From assembly GCA_021199495.1 (NCBI GenBank), contig JAJQHY010000015.1:56374-120373 (forward strand): a DNA stretch of 64,000 bases. The letters are read 5' to 3'. Below, piece after piece: positions 55,125-63,849 of the stretch; the stretch's first letter is position 1; each line of letters begins with the position of its first letter. Origin of the DNA: Lachnospiraceae bacterium (GTDB lineage Bacteria > Bacillota > Clostridia > Lachnospirales > Lachnospiraceae). Below the pieces are notes generated by a model, which worked only from the letters and a program-made list of their open reading frames with translations, made no database searches and was not told the DNA's origin. The position numbers were made by a program, and so were the translations under genes.

Positions 55125-55178
55125 TATTCTGATTTTTGAATTTATCGAAAATTCTGACTGATACCGCAGGAGGACAAT

Positions 55179-56366
55179 ATGGCGAATTTACACGAGTTGG
55201 AGCGCTCCATGCCTATAGCGCCGTTAGGGATTATCGCACTTGATTCCATGGCTGAGATGGGTGCGCAGGTGGACAAGTACATGGCACAGTTCCGCCACAG
55301 TACGGACAGCCTCTTTCAGAATGATCTTTCTTTTGAGGGCTACATCAGGGACAGCTATCTGATCCGGTATGAACTGCCGCGTTTCAGTACCGGGGAAGCC
55401 AAGGGCGTCATCTACGACAGCATACGGGGGAAGGATATCTATATCATGGTGGATATCTGCAATCATTCCCTGACCTACCAGATGAACGGCTATACCAACC
55501 ATATGTCGCCCGACGATCACTTTCAGGACTTAAAGCGCATCATCGCGGCCTGCTGCGGACACGCGGCCCGCATCAACGTGATTATGCCCTTCCTCTACGA
55601 AGGCAGACAGCACCATAAAATCGGAACGGAGTCATTGGACTGTGCCTATGCGCTTTCCGAAATTCATGAAATGGGTGTGGAGAATATCATCACCTTTGAC
55701 GCCCATGATCCGCGCGTACAGAATTCTATCCCCATGGGTGGTTTTGACAATCATATGCCGTCCTTCCAGTTCATTCAGGCACTGACAAACGCCGTCGATG
55801 ACCTGGAGCTGAATAAAGATCACACAATTGTCATCTCTCCGGATGCGGGCGCACTCGACCGGGCTATCTATTTTGCGAGCGCCATGGGCGCGGATACAGG
55901 TATGTTTTATAAGCGCAGGGACTATTCTGTCATTGTGGACGGTAAAAATCCCATCGTCGCCCACGAGTTTTTAGGCAGTGACATCCACGGCAAGGATATC
56001 ATCATCATGGACGATATGATCTCCTCCGGCGAAAGTATGCTCGACACCTCTGCCCAGTTAAAGGCCATGGGCGCCAGACGCGTCTTTATCTGCTGTACCT
56101 TCGGTCTGTTCACAAACGGACTTGCCGCTTTTGACCGGGCCTACGAAGCGGGAAATTTTGACAAAGTCATCGTCACCAACCTGACCTACCTGCCGCCTGA
56201 GATCTATACCCGTCCATGGTTTATCTGCGCGGACATGAGCCGACAGATTGCCACCATCATTGGCCTGTTAAACCACTCCTGCTCTATCTCCGGTGAGCTG
56301 GAACCCTGGGACAAAATCCACGACCTTCTGATCGGCTACTACGCGAGCAGAAAGGTTAAAGAATAA
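55179..56366 (+). CDS. prs: Ribose-phosphate pyrophosphokinase, long form
   Basis: Makes PRPP from ribose-5-phosphate and ATP, for nucleotides, histidine and tryptophan. 395 residues, about 80 more than the usual 315-residue enzyme; the extra sequence is mostly N-terminal (LHELERSMPIAPLGIIALDS...). The PRPP loop DDMISSGESMLD and the pyrophosphate-region motif FDAHDPRVQNS are present. This long type occurs in Lachnospiraceae and relatives (from memory). AGGAGG lies before the ATG. Monocistronic. Confidence 0.9.
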   Translation: MANLHELERSMPIAPLGIIALDSMAEMGAQVDKYMAQFRHSTDSLFQNDLSFEGYIRDSYLIRYELPRFSTGEAKGVIYDSIRGKDIYIMVDICNHSLTYQMNGYTNHMSPDDHFQDLKRIIAACCGHAARINVIMPFLYEGRQHHKIGTESLDCAYALSEIHEMGVENIITFDAHDPRVQNSIPMGGFDNHMPSFQFIQALTNAVDDLELNKDHTIVISPDAGALDRAIYFASAMGADTGMFYKRRDYSVIVDGKNPIVAHEFLGSDIHGKDIIIMDDMISSGESMLDTSAQLKAMGARRVFICCTFGLFTNGLAAFDRAYEAGNFDKVIVTNLTYLPPEIYTRPWFICADMSRQIATIIGLLNHSCSISGELEPWDKIHDLLIGYYASRKVKE

Positions 56367-56389
56367 TCACATACAGCACCTTTACTCAA

Positions 56390-56460
56390 AAAGAAAGCCA
56401 TGTCGGCAATGCCATCTTACGTTTTCAGAACATTGCGGCCGACAGGCTTTCTTTTCATTT
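56390..56460. terminator. Terminator between prs and the two-component kinase
   Basis: AAGAAAGCC-A-TGTCGGC pairs with GCCGACA-GGCTTTCTT around a longer inner loop; T-rich on the plus side (CTTTTCATTTT). Also serves the convergent kinase gene. Confidence 0.85.
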
Positions 56461-56474
56461 TATGATATTCAGAT

Positions 56475-59237
56475 TTATTTTTCTTTAACAGGGAATATGA
56501 TCGTCACCTTAAACAAATCCCCGTCCAGACTTAAATGAAACGTGCCGCCCTGCGCTGTCACCAGGCTTCTGGCAATCGACAATCCCAGTCCACTCCCTTC
56601 TGTCGTGCGGGAGACATCTCCTCTGACAAAACGCTCTGTCAGTTCATCGACGGGAACATTCAGCTCCTGCGCAGAAATATTTTTGATTGTCATGCTAAGC
56701 TGTCCGTCGATTTCGGTCACATCCACATACACTCTGGTATTTTCCAGAGAATATTTACAGACATTGGACATGAGATTGTCAATCACACGCCACAGCCTCC
56801 TTGCGTCCGCCTCTATGACGGCATCCTGGCAGCTGTTGTTATGTTTCTGCGCCTGAAGCTTGTCCTCATATTCTCCCAGAGCCTGCAGCAAAAGCTCATG
56901 AGGCTTCATCGGAGCAATTTCGTATTCCAGACTGCCGCTGTTGATTTTACTGATTTCGATCAGATCCAGTATCAGCTGTTTCAGCTTATTGGACTTATTG
57001 TCGAGGATCTCCAGATATTTTAATGCTGTCTCGTTTCCGCCAAGATCCTCTCTTTTTAATAAATCGACATAGCTGATGATCGAGGTCAGCGGTGTCTTGA
57101 TGTCATGGCTGACATTCGTCAGAAGCTCAGCCTTGAGGCGTTCATCCTTCACTGACTGCTCCACCGCTTTCTGAATGCCCTTGCCGATCGTATTGACACT
57201 GTCAGCCAGCAGTTTGTTTTCCGGCATCAGATTTTCGGTATTGATCTGAACATTCTCTCCCTGCACAATCAGGCCTATATCATGGATAATCTGTTCCTTT
57301 TCCAGCGTCAGGCGGTATTTATTGCGCATAATCAGAATCAGGAGAACAATAAAGCCAACTGTCGCGCAGATCAGGATCACCATATTTCCAAGCAGCAGCC
57401 CGAAAACAGCAATTCCGGCCAGAAGGAGCAGAGATATGTTCTCCCGCAGCAATGTGCCCACACTTCTGGCCAGAGTTCCACAATGGGCATAGTACGCTTC
57501 CCTGCTTTTCTGCCATTTCCGGCTGAGAAACAGATGACTGTTTCGAAGCAGATTCCTGACGTTGGCAGTAATCCACCACAACAGGCTCTGCCTGAAAACA
57601 AGGTGTGCACGGATTCTGCGGGCCATACTGCAGACAAGCTCAGAAAAGAGGATACTTAAGGATAATGGCACCAGCACTGCCAGCACATAAATATAAACAG
57701 GCTGTCCTTCCACCGTTATATTCTGCAGTACCACATATTGAACAAGCGAAAAACTTCCACCTGCAATAATGGCAATGACCACGCAGGTACACAGGAGCCA
57801 GAATTCCAGATACATGCCGTCTCCCCACCTGCATTCGATATAGACATTTCCCTCTGCGTCCATCCTTTTTCCGGTTGTGGACAGACGGTAAATCAGAACC
57901 ACAAGATACCAGGCCGCCAGGATCGTTCCCATCCCCAGAATGCCAATCATCTTCTGCGGATTCCAGCCCTCGTAAAGATCATTCATCGACACGGTGGAAT
58001 TACGCAGCTCCTCACTGTTAAAGGCGATCCATACTTCCGTTTCCACATCGTATGCGTATGGATACTTTTTCAGCAGCTGCACAATCATGCTGGGCCGTAT
58101 TCCATACTCTGCCAGCATGCTGCTGATCTGCGTGCCGGAGTGTGTGTAACAGATCCAGGCCTCTTTGCTCTGGAAATAGGAGTTGGCTGTGAGGCCGCTC
58201 TCCTGCCAGGTAAAACTCAGGTTGGTGTAAACGGTTCCCTCCGAATCGTTTGTCTGCACGTAATACTGAATGGAACTGTTATTGCCCAATGTTTCCAGAT
58301 AATCCTGATACAGCGTGTAATTGTAGCTTAAATCCTCCATGCAGCTCGATAACTGCGCGACCAGCTCCCAGTATTCGTCAGCAGAATTTGCGATTTCCTC
58401 CAGCGTTTTGCCATCCACTGTCAGGAACGTATTGTGCACCATGCGGTCGGTACTGCTTACAGCATTTGAAATCTCCTCCTCCATCTCCTCGACAGTTTTC
58501 TCAGGCGGTTCTTTTGTCTCTGTCTCTTTCAGAGCTTCCGTGCTTTCTCCCGACAGCGTTCCTTCCTCTTCAACGAAAGTTTGAGCATCGACCGATCCCT
58601 GCATCACATAGGTTTGTGTTTCTTCCGTCTCTTCACCGGATGAAGAAGCAGCAGTCTCATCAGAAGGAGCTGTTTCATCGGCCATATCATACTCTTCTGC
58701 CTCAGAAGTAATCTCACCATATAGCGTGCTCTCTCTCCTGGTTCGCAGCGCGATGGCAGTGCCGTCCTCCATGAAATAAAGAGAGTTATCGATATATTCC
58801 AGGCCGCCATACTGATACCACCGAAGCAGATCCTCCAGCCGGTATACCGCATCCTCAAATTCATAATTGCTGCGCGTACCGTGACGGTTGTAATATTCCG
58901 TAACAGAAATCTCCTTATCCGCGGAATATGCCCCGTTTTCCTCTAACTGCGTCCGGATTGCCACATATTCCAGAACAGACTGAAGCCCTTCTTCTGCCAC
59001 ACTACCGCTGTACTGTACCATAACCTCCTGTTTTTCATCAAAAGGATTAAATACAATCAGTGTCTTTTCATCTGACGATAAATTGGTCTGAACATATACC
59101 GTGCAGCTTGTGACAACCACAATGGCGCACAGAACCGCCGCCACCCCGGCCACCTGCTGACTGATTGCCAGAGCCAGACGCTTTCCCGTTGACAGAAAAG
59201 GTTTTCTTTTTACCTGTTTGCGCGTTCTGTTTTTCAC
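56475..59237 (-). CDS. Membrane sensor histidine kinase with large external domain
   Basis: 920 residues. A first membrane helix (about 22-49) is followed by a large external domain to about residue 430, including a Ser/Thr/Glu-rich acidic stretch (178-257) that looks unstructured. Four or five more membrane helices follow between about 435 and 640. The cytoplasmic end has a HisKA box (NVSHDIKTPLTS, His near 710), N-box NLMSNVCKYS and G-box GSGLGLSIARS. No HAMP is clear. It follows its response regulator by 15 bases. The signal is unknown. Confidence 0.9.
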   Translation of the reverse strand: MKNRTRKQVKRKPFLSTGKRLALAISQQVAGVAAVLCAIVVVTSCTVYVQTNLSSDEKTLIVFNPFDEKQEVMVQYSGSVAEEGLQSVLEYVAIRTQLEENGAYSADKEISVTEYYNRHGTRSNYEFEDAVYRLEDLLRWYQYGGLEYIDNSLYFMEDGTAIALRTRRESTLYGEITSEAEEYDMADETAPSDETAASSSGEETEETQTYVMQGSVDAQTFVEEEGTLSGESTEALKETETKEPPEKTVEEMEEEISNAVSSTDRMVHNTFLTVDGKTLEEIANSADEYWELVAQLSSCMEDLSYNYTLYQDYLETLGNNSSIQYYVQTNDSEGTVYTNLSFTWQESGLTANSYFQSKEAWICYTHSGTQISSMLAEYGIRPSMIVQLLKKYPYAYDVETEVWIAFNSEELRNSTVSMNDLYEGWNPQKMIGILGMGTILAAWYLVVLIYRLSTTGKRMDAEGNVYIECRWGDGMYLEFWLLCTCVVIAIIAGGSFSLVQYVVLQNITVEGQPVYIYVLAVLVPLSLSILFSELVCSMARRIRAHLVFRQSLLWWITANVRNLLRNSHLFLSRKWQKSREAYYAHCGTLARSVGTLLRENISLLLLAGIAVFGLLLGNMVILICATVGFIVLLILIMRNKYRLTLEKEQIIHDIGLIVQGENVQINTENLMPENKLLADSVNTIGKGIQKAVEQSVKDERLKAELLTNVSHDIKTPLTSIISYVDLLKREDLGGNETALKYLEILDNKSNKLKQLILDLIEISKINSGSLEYEIAPMKPHELLLQALGEYEDKLQAQKHNNSCQDAVIEADARRLWRVIDNLMSNVCKYSLENTRVYVDVTEIDGQLSMTIKNISAQELNVPVDELTERFVRGDVSRTTEGSGLGLSIARSLVTAQGGTFHLSLDGDLFKVTIIFPVKEK

Positions 59238-59252
59238 CAGAAGATCTCCCGC

Positions 59253-59945
59253 TTAAATCTTTTCAATCTTATAACCCACGCCCCAGACCACCTTCAGATA
59301 TCTGGGCTCCTTGGGATTGATCTCGATCTTTTCCCGGATATGCCGGATATGTACCGCTACCGTATTGTCAACCCCGACCGCATCCTCATTCCAGATGCTC
59401 TCATAAATCTGGCGGATGGAAAATACCTTGCCGGGGTTCTGTACAAGCAGCAGAAGGATTTTATATTCTATCGGCGTCAGCCGGATATTATCTCCATCCA
59501 CAGTCACCTCACGGCTCTGGTCATCAATCACCAGATCCCCAACGCGGTAAACAGATTTGCTCTCCTGGCTCAGGCTTCCCAGCGTCGTATAACGCCTGAC
59601 CTGGCTCTTTACTCTTGCAACAAGCTCCAGCGGATTGAATGGCTTGGTGATATAATCATCTGCACCGATATTCAGTCCCAGTACCTTATCCGTGTCTTCG
59701 GATTTTGCAGAAAGGAAAATGATAGGTACAGAGGAAATCTCCCTGATTTTCACGGCAGCCCTGATACCATCGAGCCTCGGCATCATGATATCCAGCAGTA
59801 CAAGACTGACGGATTCTTTCTTCATGATATCCAATGCTTCCACGCCGTCGTATGCCTTCAGAATCTCAAAGCCTTCCTGAGAAAGATAGACAGAAATCGC
59901 TTCTACAATTTCCTTTTCATCATCACAGATCAAAATCTTATCCAT
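59253..59945 (-). CDS. OmpR/PhoB-family response regulator
   Basis: 230 residues: receiver domain with phospho-acceptor Asp52 (LLDIMMPRLDG), acidic pair DD near 8-9 and Lys in ITKPF; winged-helix DNA-binding domain (RLTPIEYKILLLLVQNPGKVFS, VAVHIRHIREKIE). Start ATG 59945 (MDKILICDD) has AAAGGGG upstream. Paired with the downstream kinase. Confidence 0.95.
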   Translation of the reverse strand: MDKILICDDEKEIVEAISVYLSQEGFEILKAYDGVEALDIMKKESVSLVLLDIMMPRLDGIRAAVKIREISSVPIIFLSAKSEDTDKVLGLNIGADDYITKPFNPLELVARVKSQVRRYTTLGSLSQESKSVYRVGDLVIDDQSREVTVDGDNIRLTPIEYKILLLLVQNPGKVFSIRQIYESIWNEDAVGVDNTVAVHIRHIREKIEINPKEPRYLKVVWGVGYKIEKI

Positions 59946-60070
59946 AGTAAAATCCCCTTTTATCAAAATCTTAAAAATTCCGGTTATGCGATCGCCCTCC
60001 AGAGACCGTTCATCGTAGCGTATCTTACTTTATTAAACGCTGTAAATCTTAAAAAAGGAAGCGATATTTT

Positions 60071-60091
60071 TTAAGAATTTCTTAAGATTTC
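60071..60091. promoter_or_regulatory. Direct repeat upstream of the two-component operon
   Basis: TTAAGAATTTC followed at once by TTAAGATTTC, one helical turn apart, as expected for a tandem OmpR-family site. A related TCTTAAAAAA lies near 60046-60055. It may be the regulator's own operator; tentative. Confidence 0.35.
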
Positions 60092-60108
60092 AATATTAAT
60101 AAAAATTC

Positions 60109-60462
60109 TCAGTAGATATGTGAAAAAGCCGCCTGATACCAGACAATCTGATCATTGTCAATCGCAATGCAGTCATAACGGATCGGCGAGAAATCTCCGA
60201 TTCCATGTTTGATTCTGTAATAGTCTGCCACACGACAGATTTTACGCTGTTTTGACGGCGTGACAGCCTCCGCACCGGTTCCAGCTGTCTTTTTTAAGCG
60301 TGCCTTCACCTCAAAAAATACGAGAAACTCCCCGTCTGAACCGATGATATCGATTTCACCATATGAACAGCGAAAATTTCGCTCCAGAATCACAATACCC
60401 CGGCCCGAAAGGTATTCACAGGCCAGGGTTTCATAATCATATCCCATTTTTCTTTTATTCAT
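60109..60462 (-). CDS. YraN-family (UPF0102) nuclease-fold protein
   Basis: 117 residues. The restriction-endonuclease-like core is seen: NKRKMGYDYETLACEYLSGRG, then GEIDIIGSDGEFLVFFEVKAR, with the PD-(D/E)xK residues D, E and K. Function is not established. Start ATG 60462 with a GGGGG upstream. Last gene before the two-component operon. Confidence 0.88.
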   Translation of the reverse strand: MNKRKMGYDYETLACEYLSGRGIVILERNFRCSYGEIDIIGSDGEFLVFFEVKARLKKTAGTGAEAVTPSKQRKICRVADYYRIKHGIGDFSPIRYDCIAIDNDQIVWYQAAFSHIY

Positions 60463-60516
60463 GAAGCCCCCGCTCATAAGACACTGTCAGGTGAAACAGT
60501 CATCACTCCTGATCAT

Positions 60517-61251
60517 TTAATCCAGAATTCCAAAGCCGGAAAGCGGCCATAGGCGAAACACAGCCTTGCCGAAGATATCACTCCGTTTGACTGTGCCTAC
60601 AATTTCATACCGGCTGTCCAGGCTTTCATTACGGTTATCTCCCAGGACAAAGTATTCGTCCTCCCCAAGTGTAATTTCTCCGGCTGCGAGGTACCTTAAA
60701 TCCGCCCGGATCACCTCCTTGCCGTAATCCTCCTCCAGAATCTCTCCGTCTATGTAAATATTGCCTTCCTCATCAATGTGTATCGTCTCACCGGGCAATC
60801 CGATAATTCGTTTAATATATTTGGAATCAGAATCATACTGCGGTGGGAAAATAATGATATCAAAGCGCTGCGGATCACTGAAGCGATAAGTCAGTTTATC
60901 CGCCCAGAGCCTGTCCCCATCGTGCAGCGTGTTCTCCATGCTGGAACCATCTACCGTGCAGAGCGTTCCCACATAGGTCACAAGAAACATCACTGCGACC
61001 CAGGCAACGGCCAGGCTGACCAGAAAACCAAAGGCCTCCCTGGCAACAGCCTTCAGAAGCTCCCGGCCGTTTGCGTGCCCGGATGACACCCCGCCTTCAT
61101 CCTCTTCATCCAAAGGCTCATCCAATGATTCGAAATCATCATATTCATCCTCATCGTCATAATACGCTGCCCCGTCTGACAGTTCAATATCTTCTGCTCC
61201 ATCCGACAGACCAAAAAAATCCTCTGAGCTCTTCCCTTTACTCTCCTTCAT
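60517..61251 (-). CDS. lepB: Type I signal peptidase with acidic N-terminal tail
   Basis: Removes signal peptides of exported proteins. 244 residues: an acidic, probably disordered cytoplasmic tail (about 1-60; YYDDEDEYDDFESLDEPLDEE), one membrane helix (about 73-97), catalytic Ser104 (GSSMENTL) and Lys147 (YIKRIIGLPG), box E GDNRNESLDSR. The tail is unusual for the family. Start ATG 61251 has GGAGG six bases upstream and overlaps the ylqF end by 14 bases. Confidence 0.93.
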   Translation of the reverse strand: MKESKGKSSEDFFGLSDGAEDIELSDGAAYYDDEDEYDDFESLDEPLDEEDEGGVSSGHANGRELLKAVAREAFGFLVSLAVAWVAVMFLVTYVGTLCTVDGSSMENTLHDGDRLWADKLTYRFSDPQRFDIIIFPPQYDSDSKYIKRIIGLPGETIHIDEEGNIYIDGEILEEDYGKEVIRADLRYLAAGEITLGEDEYFVLGDNRNESLDSRYEIVGTVKRSDIFGKAVFRLWPLSGFGILD

Positions 61252-62101
61252 CGCAATCCTCCCCCGGCCACTCAAGGGTCATTCTGCCCAGTCTGCCGCT
61301 CCTGAAGTCCTCAATCAGAAGAGAGGAGGCACGGGTATAATCCGGTTCTTCTCCCTTTTTTATCAGATGTTTCCTTAAGGCAATCTCCCTCAGCATATCA
61401 GAGGGCTGTCCGGTCTCCGCAAGTCCATACCGATCCCGAATCAGGCTGCCGTATCTGTCCTGTACAGAACGGATAAAATCCACAGCCAGCTCCTCTGCAA
61501 TCAGTATATCATCATTTACGGAACCAATAAAGGCCAACAACATACCTGTCCTCTGGTCCTCAAATTTGGGCCAGAGAATACCGGGCGTATCCAGAAGCTC
61601 CAGATCCTTATTCAGCCTGATCCACTGTTTTCCCTTTGTGACGCCTGGCTTATTGCCCGTCTTTGTACAGGCTTTCCCTGCATAGGAATTGATAAAAGTA
61701 GATTTTCCCACATTAGGAATCCCAACCACCATGGCGCGCATGGGGCGGTTGACAATTCCTCTTTTTTTATTGCGTTCAATCTTTTCCCGGCAGGCCTGCG
61801 CCACAAGCCCGTTTATGCCTTTCACACCCTGACCGGAACGGGAATTGACCTCCAGAACATGGAACCCTTTCTGACGATAAAAATCCGTCCAGGCTTTGTT
61901 GGCAGCCGGATCCGCAAGATCTGCCTTATTTAAGAGCATAATCCTGGCCTTCCCCTTTGCCAGCATATCAATATCCGGATTACGGCTGCTGAAAGGTACC
62001 CTGGCGTCGACCAGCTCAATCACCAGGTCGATCCATTGCATGTTCTCCTGCATCATGCGCCGTGCCTTTGTCATATGGCCGGGATACCATTGATAATTCA
62101 T
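61238..62101 (-). CDS. rbgA: Ribosome biogenesis GTPase YlqF/RbgA
   Basis: Circularly permuted GTPase needed for late 50S assembly. 287 residues; G4 NKAD precedes G1 GIPNVGKST, the permuted order, then DTPGILWPK (G3). N terminus NYQWYPGHMTKARRMM is typical. Between rnhB and lepB in the rplS operon. Confidence 0.97.
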   Translation of the reverse strand: MNYQWYPGHMTKARRMMQENMQWIDLVIELVDARVPFSSRNPDIDMLAKGKARIMLLNKADLADPAANKAWTDFYRQKGFHVLEVNSRSGQGVKGINGLVAQACREKIERNKKRGIVNRPMRAMVVGIPNVGKSTFINSYAGKACTKTGNKPGVTKGKQWIRLNKDLELLDTPGILWPKFEDQRTGMLLAFIGSVNDDILIAEELAVDFIRSVQDRYGSLIRDRYGLAETGQPSDMLREIALRKHLIKKGEEPDYTRASSLLIEDFRSGRLGRMTLEWPGEDCDEGE

Positions 62102-62119
62102 AAACTCCCCCTTTTATGT

Positions 62120-62776
62120 TCATACAAAATGGCCGATAAAGGTCCTTCGATGGATCGGACACGGCCCATATTTCTGCAATGCCTCTATATGCGCCCTGGT
62201 ACCATAGCCTTTGTTGGCATCAAAGCCATACTGCGGATATAACAGATGATATTCCTCCATCATGCGGTCCCTGGTCACTTTGGCTATGATACTGGCCGCC
62301 CCAATGGATGCGCTTTTGGCATCCCCTTTAATGATCGGCACCTGCTCGATATCCACACCCGGAATTGTAACTGCATCATTTAATAAAAGATCAGGTGTCA
62401 CAGGCAGAGAAGCGATCGCCTGACGCATGGCTTCATAGGTGGCCTGCAGAATATTGATTTCATCAATCCGTTCCCAGGAAACACAGCCGGTACCGACAGC
62501 AACTGCCTTTGCCATTATCTCATCATACAGGAGGTTCCGCTTTTTTTCACTCAGTTTTTTAGAATCATTGATATATAAAATATCACAGTTTTTCGGCAGT
62601 ATCACCGCACCGGCCACCACCGGTCCTGCAAGCGGTCCGCGTCCCACCTCATCAATCCCACAGATGGAAGTATATGCGGCATACTCCCGCTCATAGGAAA
62701 ACAAGGAAAACATCCTCTCCTTTTCCCTGGCAAGTGCCAATGCCTTTTTTTCTTCCCGTTCCTGCTTTGTACCCAT
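62120..62776 (-). CDS. rnhB: Ribonuclease HII
   Basis: Removes ribonucleotides from DNA hybrids. 218 residues; GIDEVGRGPLAGPVVAGAV holds the catalytic Asp-Glu, with NDSKKLSEKKR and further acidic ligands downstream. A basic/acidic N-terminal helix (TKQEREEKKALALAREKER) is extra. It begins two bases after lepB of the same operon. Confidence 0.96.
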   Translation of the reverse strand: MGTKQEREEKKALALAREKERMFSLFSYEREYAAYTSICGIDEVGRGPLAGPVVAGAVILPKNCDILYINDSKKLSEKKRNLLYDEIMAKAVAVGTGCVSWERIDEINILQATYEAMRQAIASLPVTPDLLLNDAVTIPGVDIEQVPIIKGDAKSASIGAASIIAKVTRDRMMEEYHLLYPQYGFDANKGYGTRAHIEALQKYGPCPIHRRTFIGHFV

Positions 62777-62778
62777 CG

Positions 62779-63336
62779 CTATAATGTCTTCATCCTGCTG
62801 CCGTTATAAGACAGAGCCAGCCATACTTTTCCCGAAATCTGAGATTTTTCCACAATTCCGACTGAGCTCGCTCTGCTGTCCTCGCTGTTATTGCGGTTGT
62901 CGCCCAGCACGATATACTCATCCTCCCCAAGTGTGATCTCATCAGCCAGAAGGCCGGCATCTGCCATTTTCTCGTAATCGCCGGACTCCTGTTCCCCGTT
63001 GACGTAAAGATAACCGTTTAAGATCTGCACCGTATCTCCGGGCACAGCCACAATTCGCTTGATATAGGTGTGCGTTCCGCCGGCTTTGAAAATCACGACA
63101 TCGCCCCGTCTGGGTGAAAAAATCAGATAGGCCGCCCTGTTTACCAGCACCTGCTGCCCGTGTACAAGACTGCTTTCCATGGATACACCCACATTGGTTG
63201 CCGTATAACCAAACACCGCCACTAAAACTGCGCCCAGCAGGGCAGCGGCAAGACAGCCTCCCAGATAAAGCGCAATCCGATGTAAAACCTGACTGCTGAA
63301 CCTCTTTTTTTTACGAAAGGAAAACTCCTTTGCCAT
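62779..63336 (-). CDS. lepB: Type I signal peptidase (second copy)
   Basis: 185 residues: short basic tail, membrane helix (about 21-45), Ser52 (GVSMESSL), Lys93 (YIKRIVAVPGD), and GDNRNNSEDSR. Both catalytic residues are present, so it should be active. Its sequence differs widely from the 60517-61251 protein, so it is not a recent duplication. First gene after rplS. Confidence 0.94.
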   Translation of the reverse strand: MAKEFSFRKKKRFSSQVLHRIALYLGGCLAAALLGAVLVAVFGYTATNVGVSMESSLVHGQQVLVNRAAYLIFSPRRGDVVIFKAGGTHTYIKRIVAVPGDTVQILNGYLYVNGEQESGDYEKMADAGLLADEITLGEDEYIVLGDNRNNSEDSRASSVGIVEKSQISGKVWLALSYNGSRMKTL

Positions 63337-63392
63337 CCTTCTCCTCTGTATAGATAAAGGGCAACCGAATACCGGCGACCCTCTCTCCTGAA

Positions 63393-63740
63393 CTACCTCA
63401 TTAACTCTTTCACCTTAGCGCTCTTGCCAACGCGTTTTCTCAGATATGTCAGCTTGGCACGTCTTACCTTACCTCTTCTGACAACTTCGATTTTCTCCAC
63501 GTTCGGGCTGTGTAAAGGCCATGTCTTCTCCACGCCGACACCGTTGGACGTTTTTCTGACGGTGAATGTCTCTCTGCAGCCGCCGTTCTGCCTCTTCAGT
63601 ACAGTACCCTCAAAAACCTGGATACGCTCACGGTTGCCCTCTTTGATCTTGCCGTATACTCTCACAGTATCGCCTACTGAGAAATCGTCCACAGCGGATT
63701 TCATCTGCTCTGCTTCGATGTTCTTAATAATGTCGTTCAT
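63393..63740 (-). CDS. rplS: 50S ribosomal protein L19
   Basis: 115 residues; [20 protein letters not shown] and VERVPLHSP-like [38 protein letters not shown]. Complete. GGAGGAG lies before the ATG. Start of the rplS-lepB-rnhB-rbgA-lepB-yraN operon. The 150 bases upstream of its promoter to the window end hold nothing I recognise. Confidence 0.98.
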   Translation of the reverse strand: MNDIIKNIEAEQMKSAVDDFSVGDTVRVYGKIKEGNRERIQVFEGTVLKRQNGGCRETFTVRKTSNGVGVEKTWPLHSPNVEKIEVVRRGKVRRAKLTYLRKRVGKSAKVKELMR

Positions 63741-63743
63741 TGT

Positions 63744-63849
63744 GTCTCCTCCTTCATATATTGATGTTCTTAAGGCATATCCGCGCCACAGAGGACCATC
63801 TCAATTTCCACAACTACTATAATCTACCATAACAGCTGCTGCTTGTCAA
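63744..63849 (-). promoter_or_regulatory. rplS promoter and L19-type leader RNA
   Basis: Minus strand TTGACA (63844-63849), 17-base spacer, TAGATT (63821-63826). The leader contains GGTCCTCTGTGGCGCGGATATG, bounded by ATTGAGATG / CATCAAT which pair, and GCCTTAAGAACATC before the SD. This resembles the ribosomal L19 leader of Firmicutes, where L19 may repress its own synthesis. Not checked against a covariance model. Confidence 0.55.
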
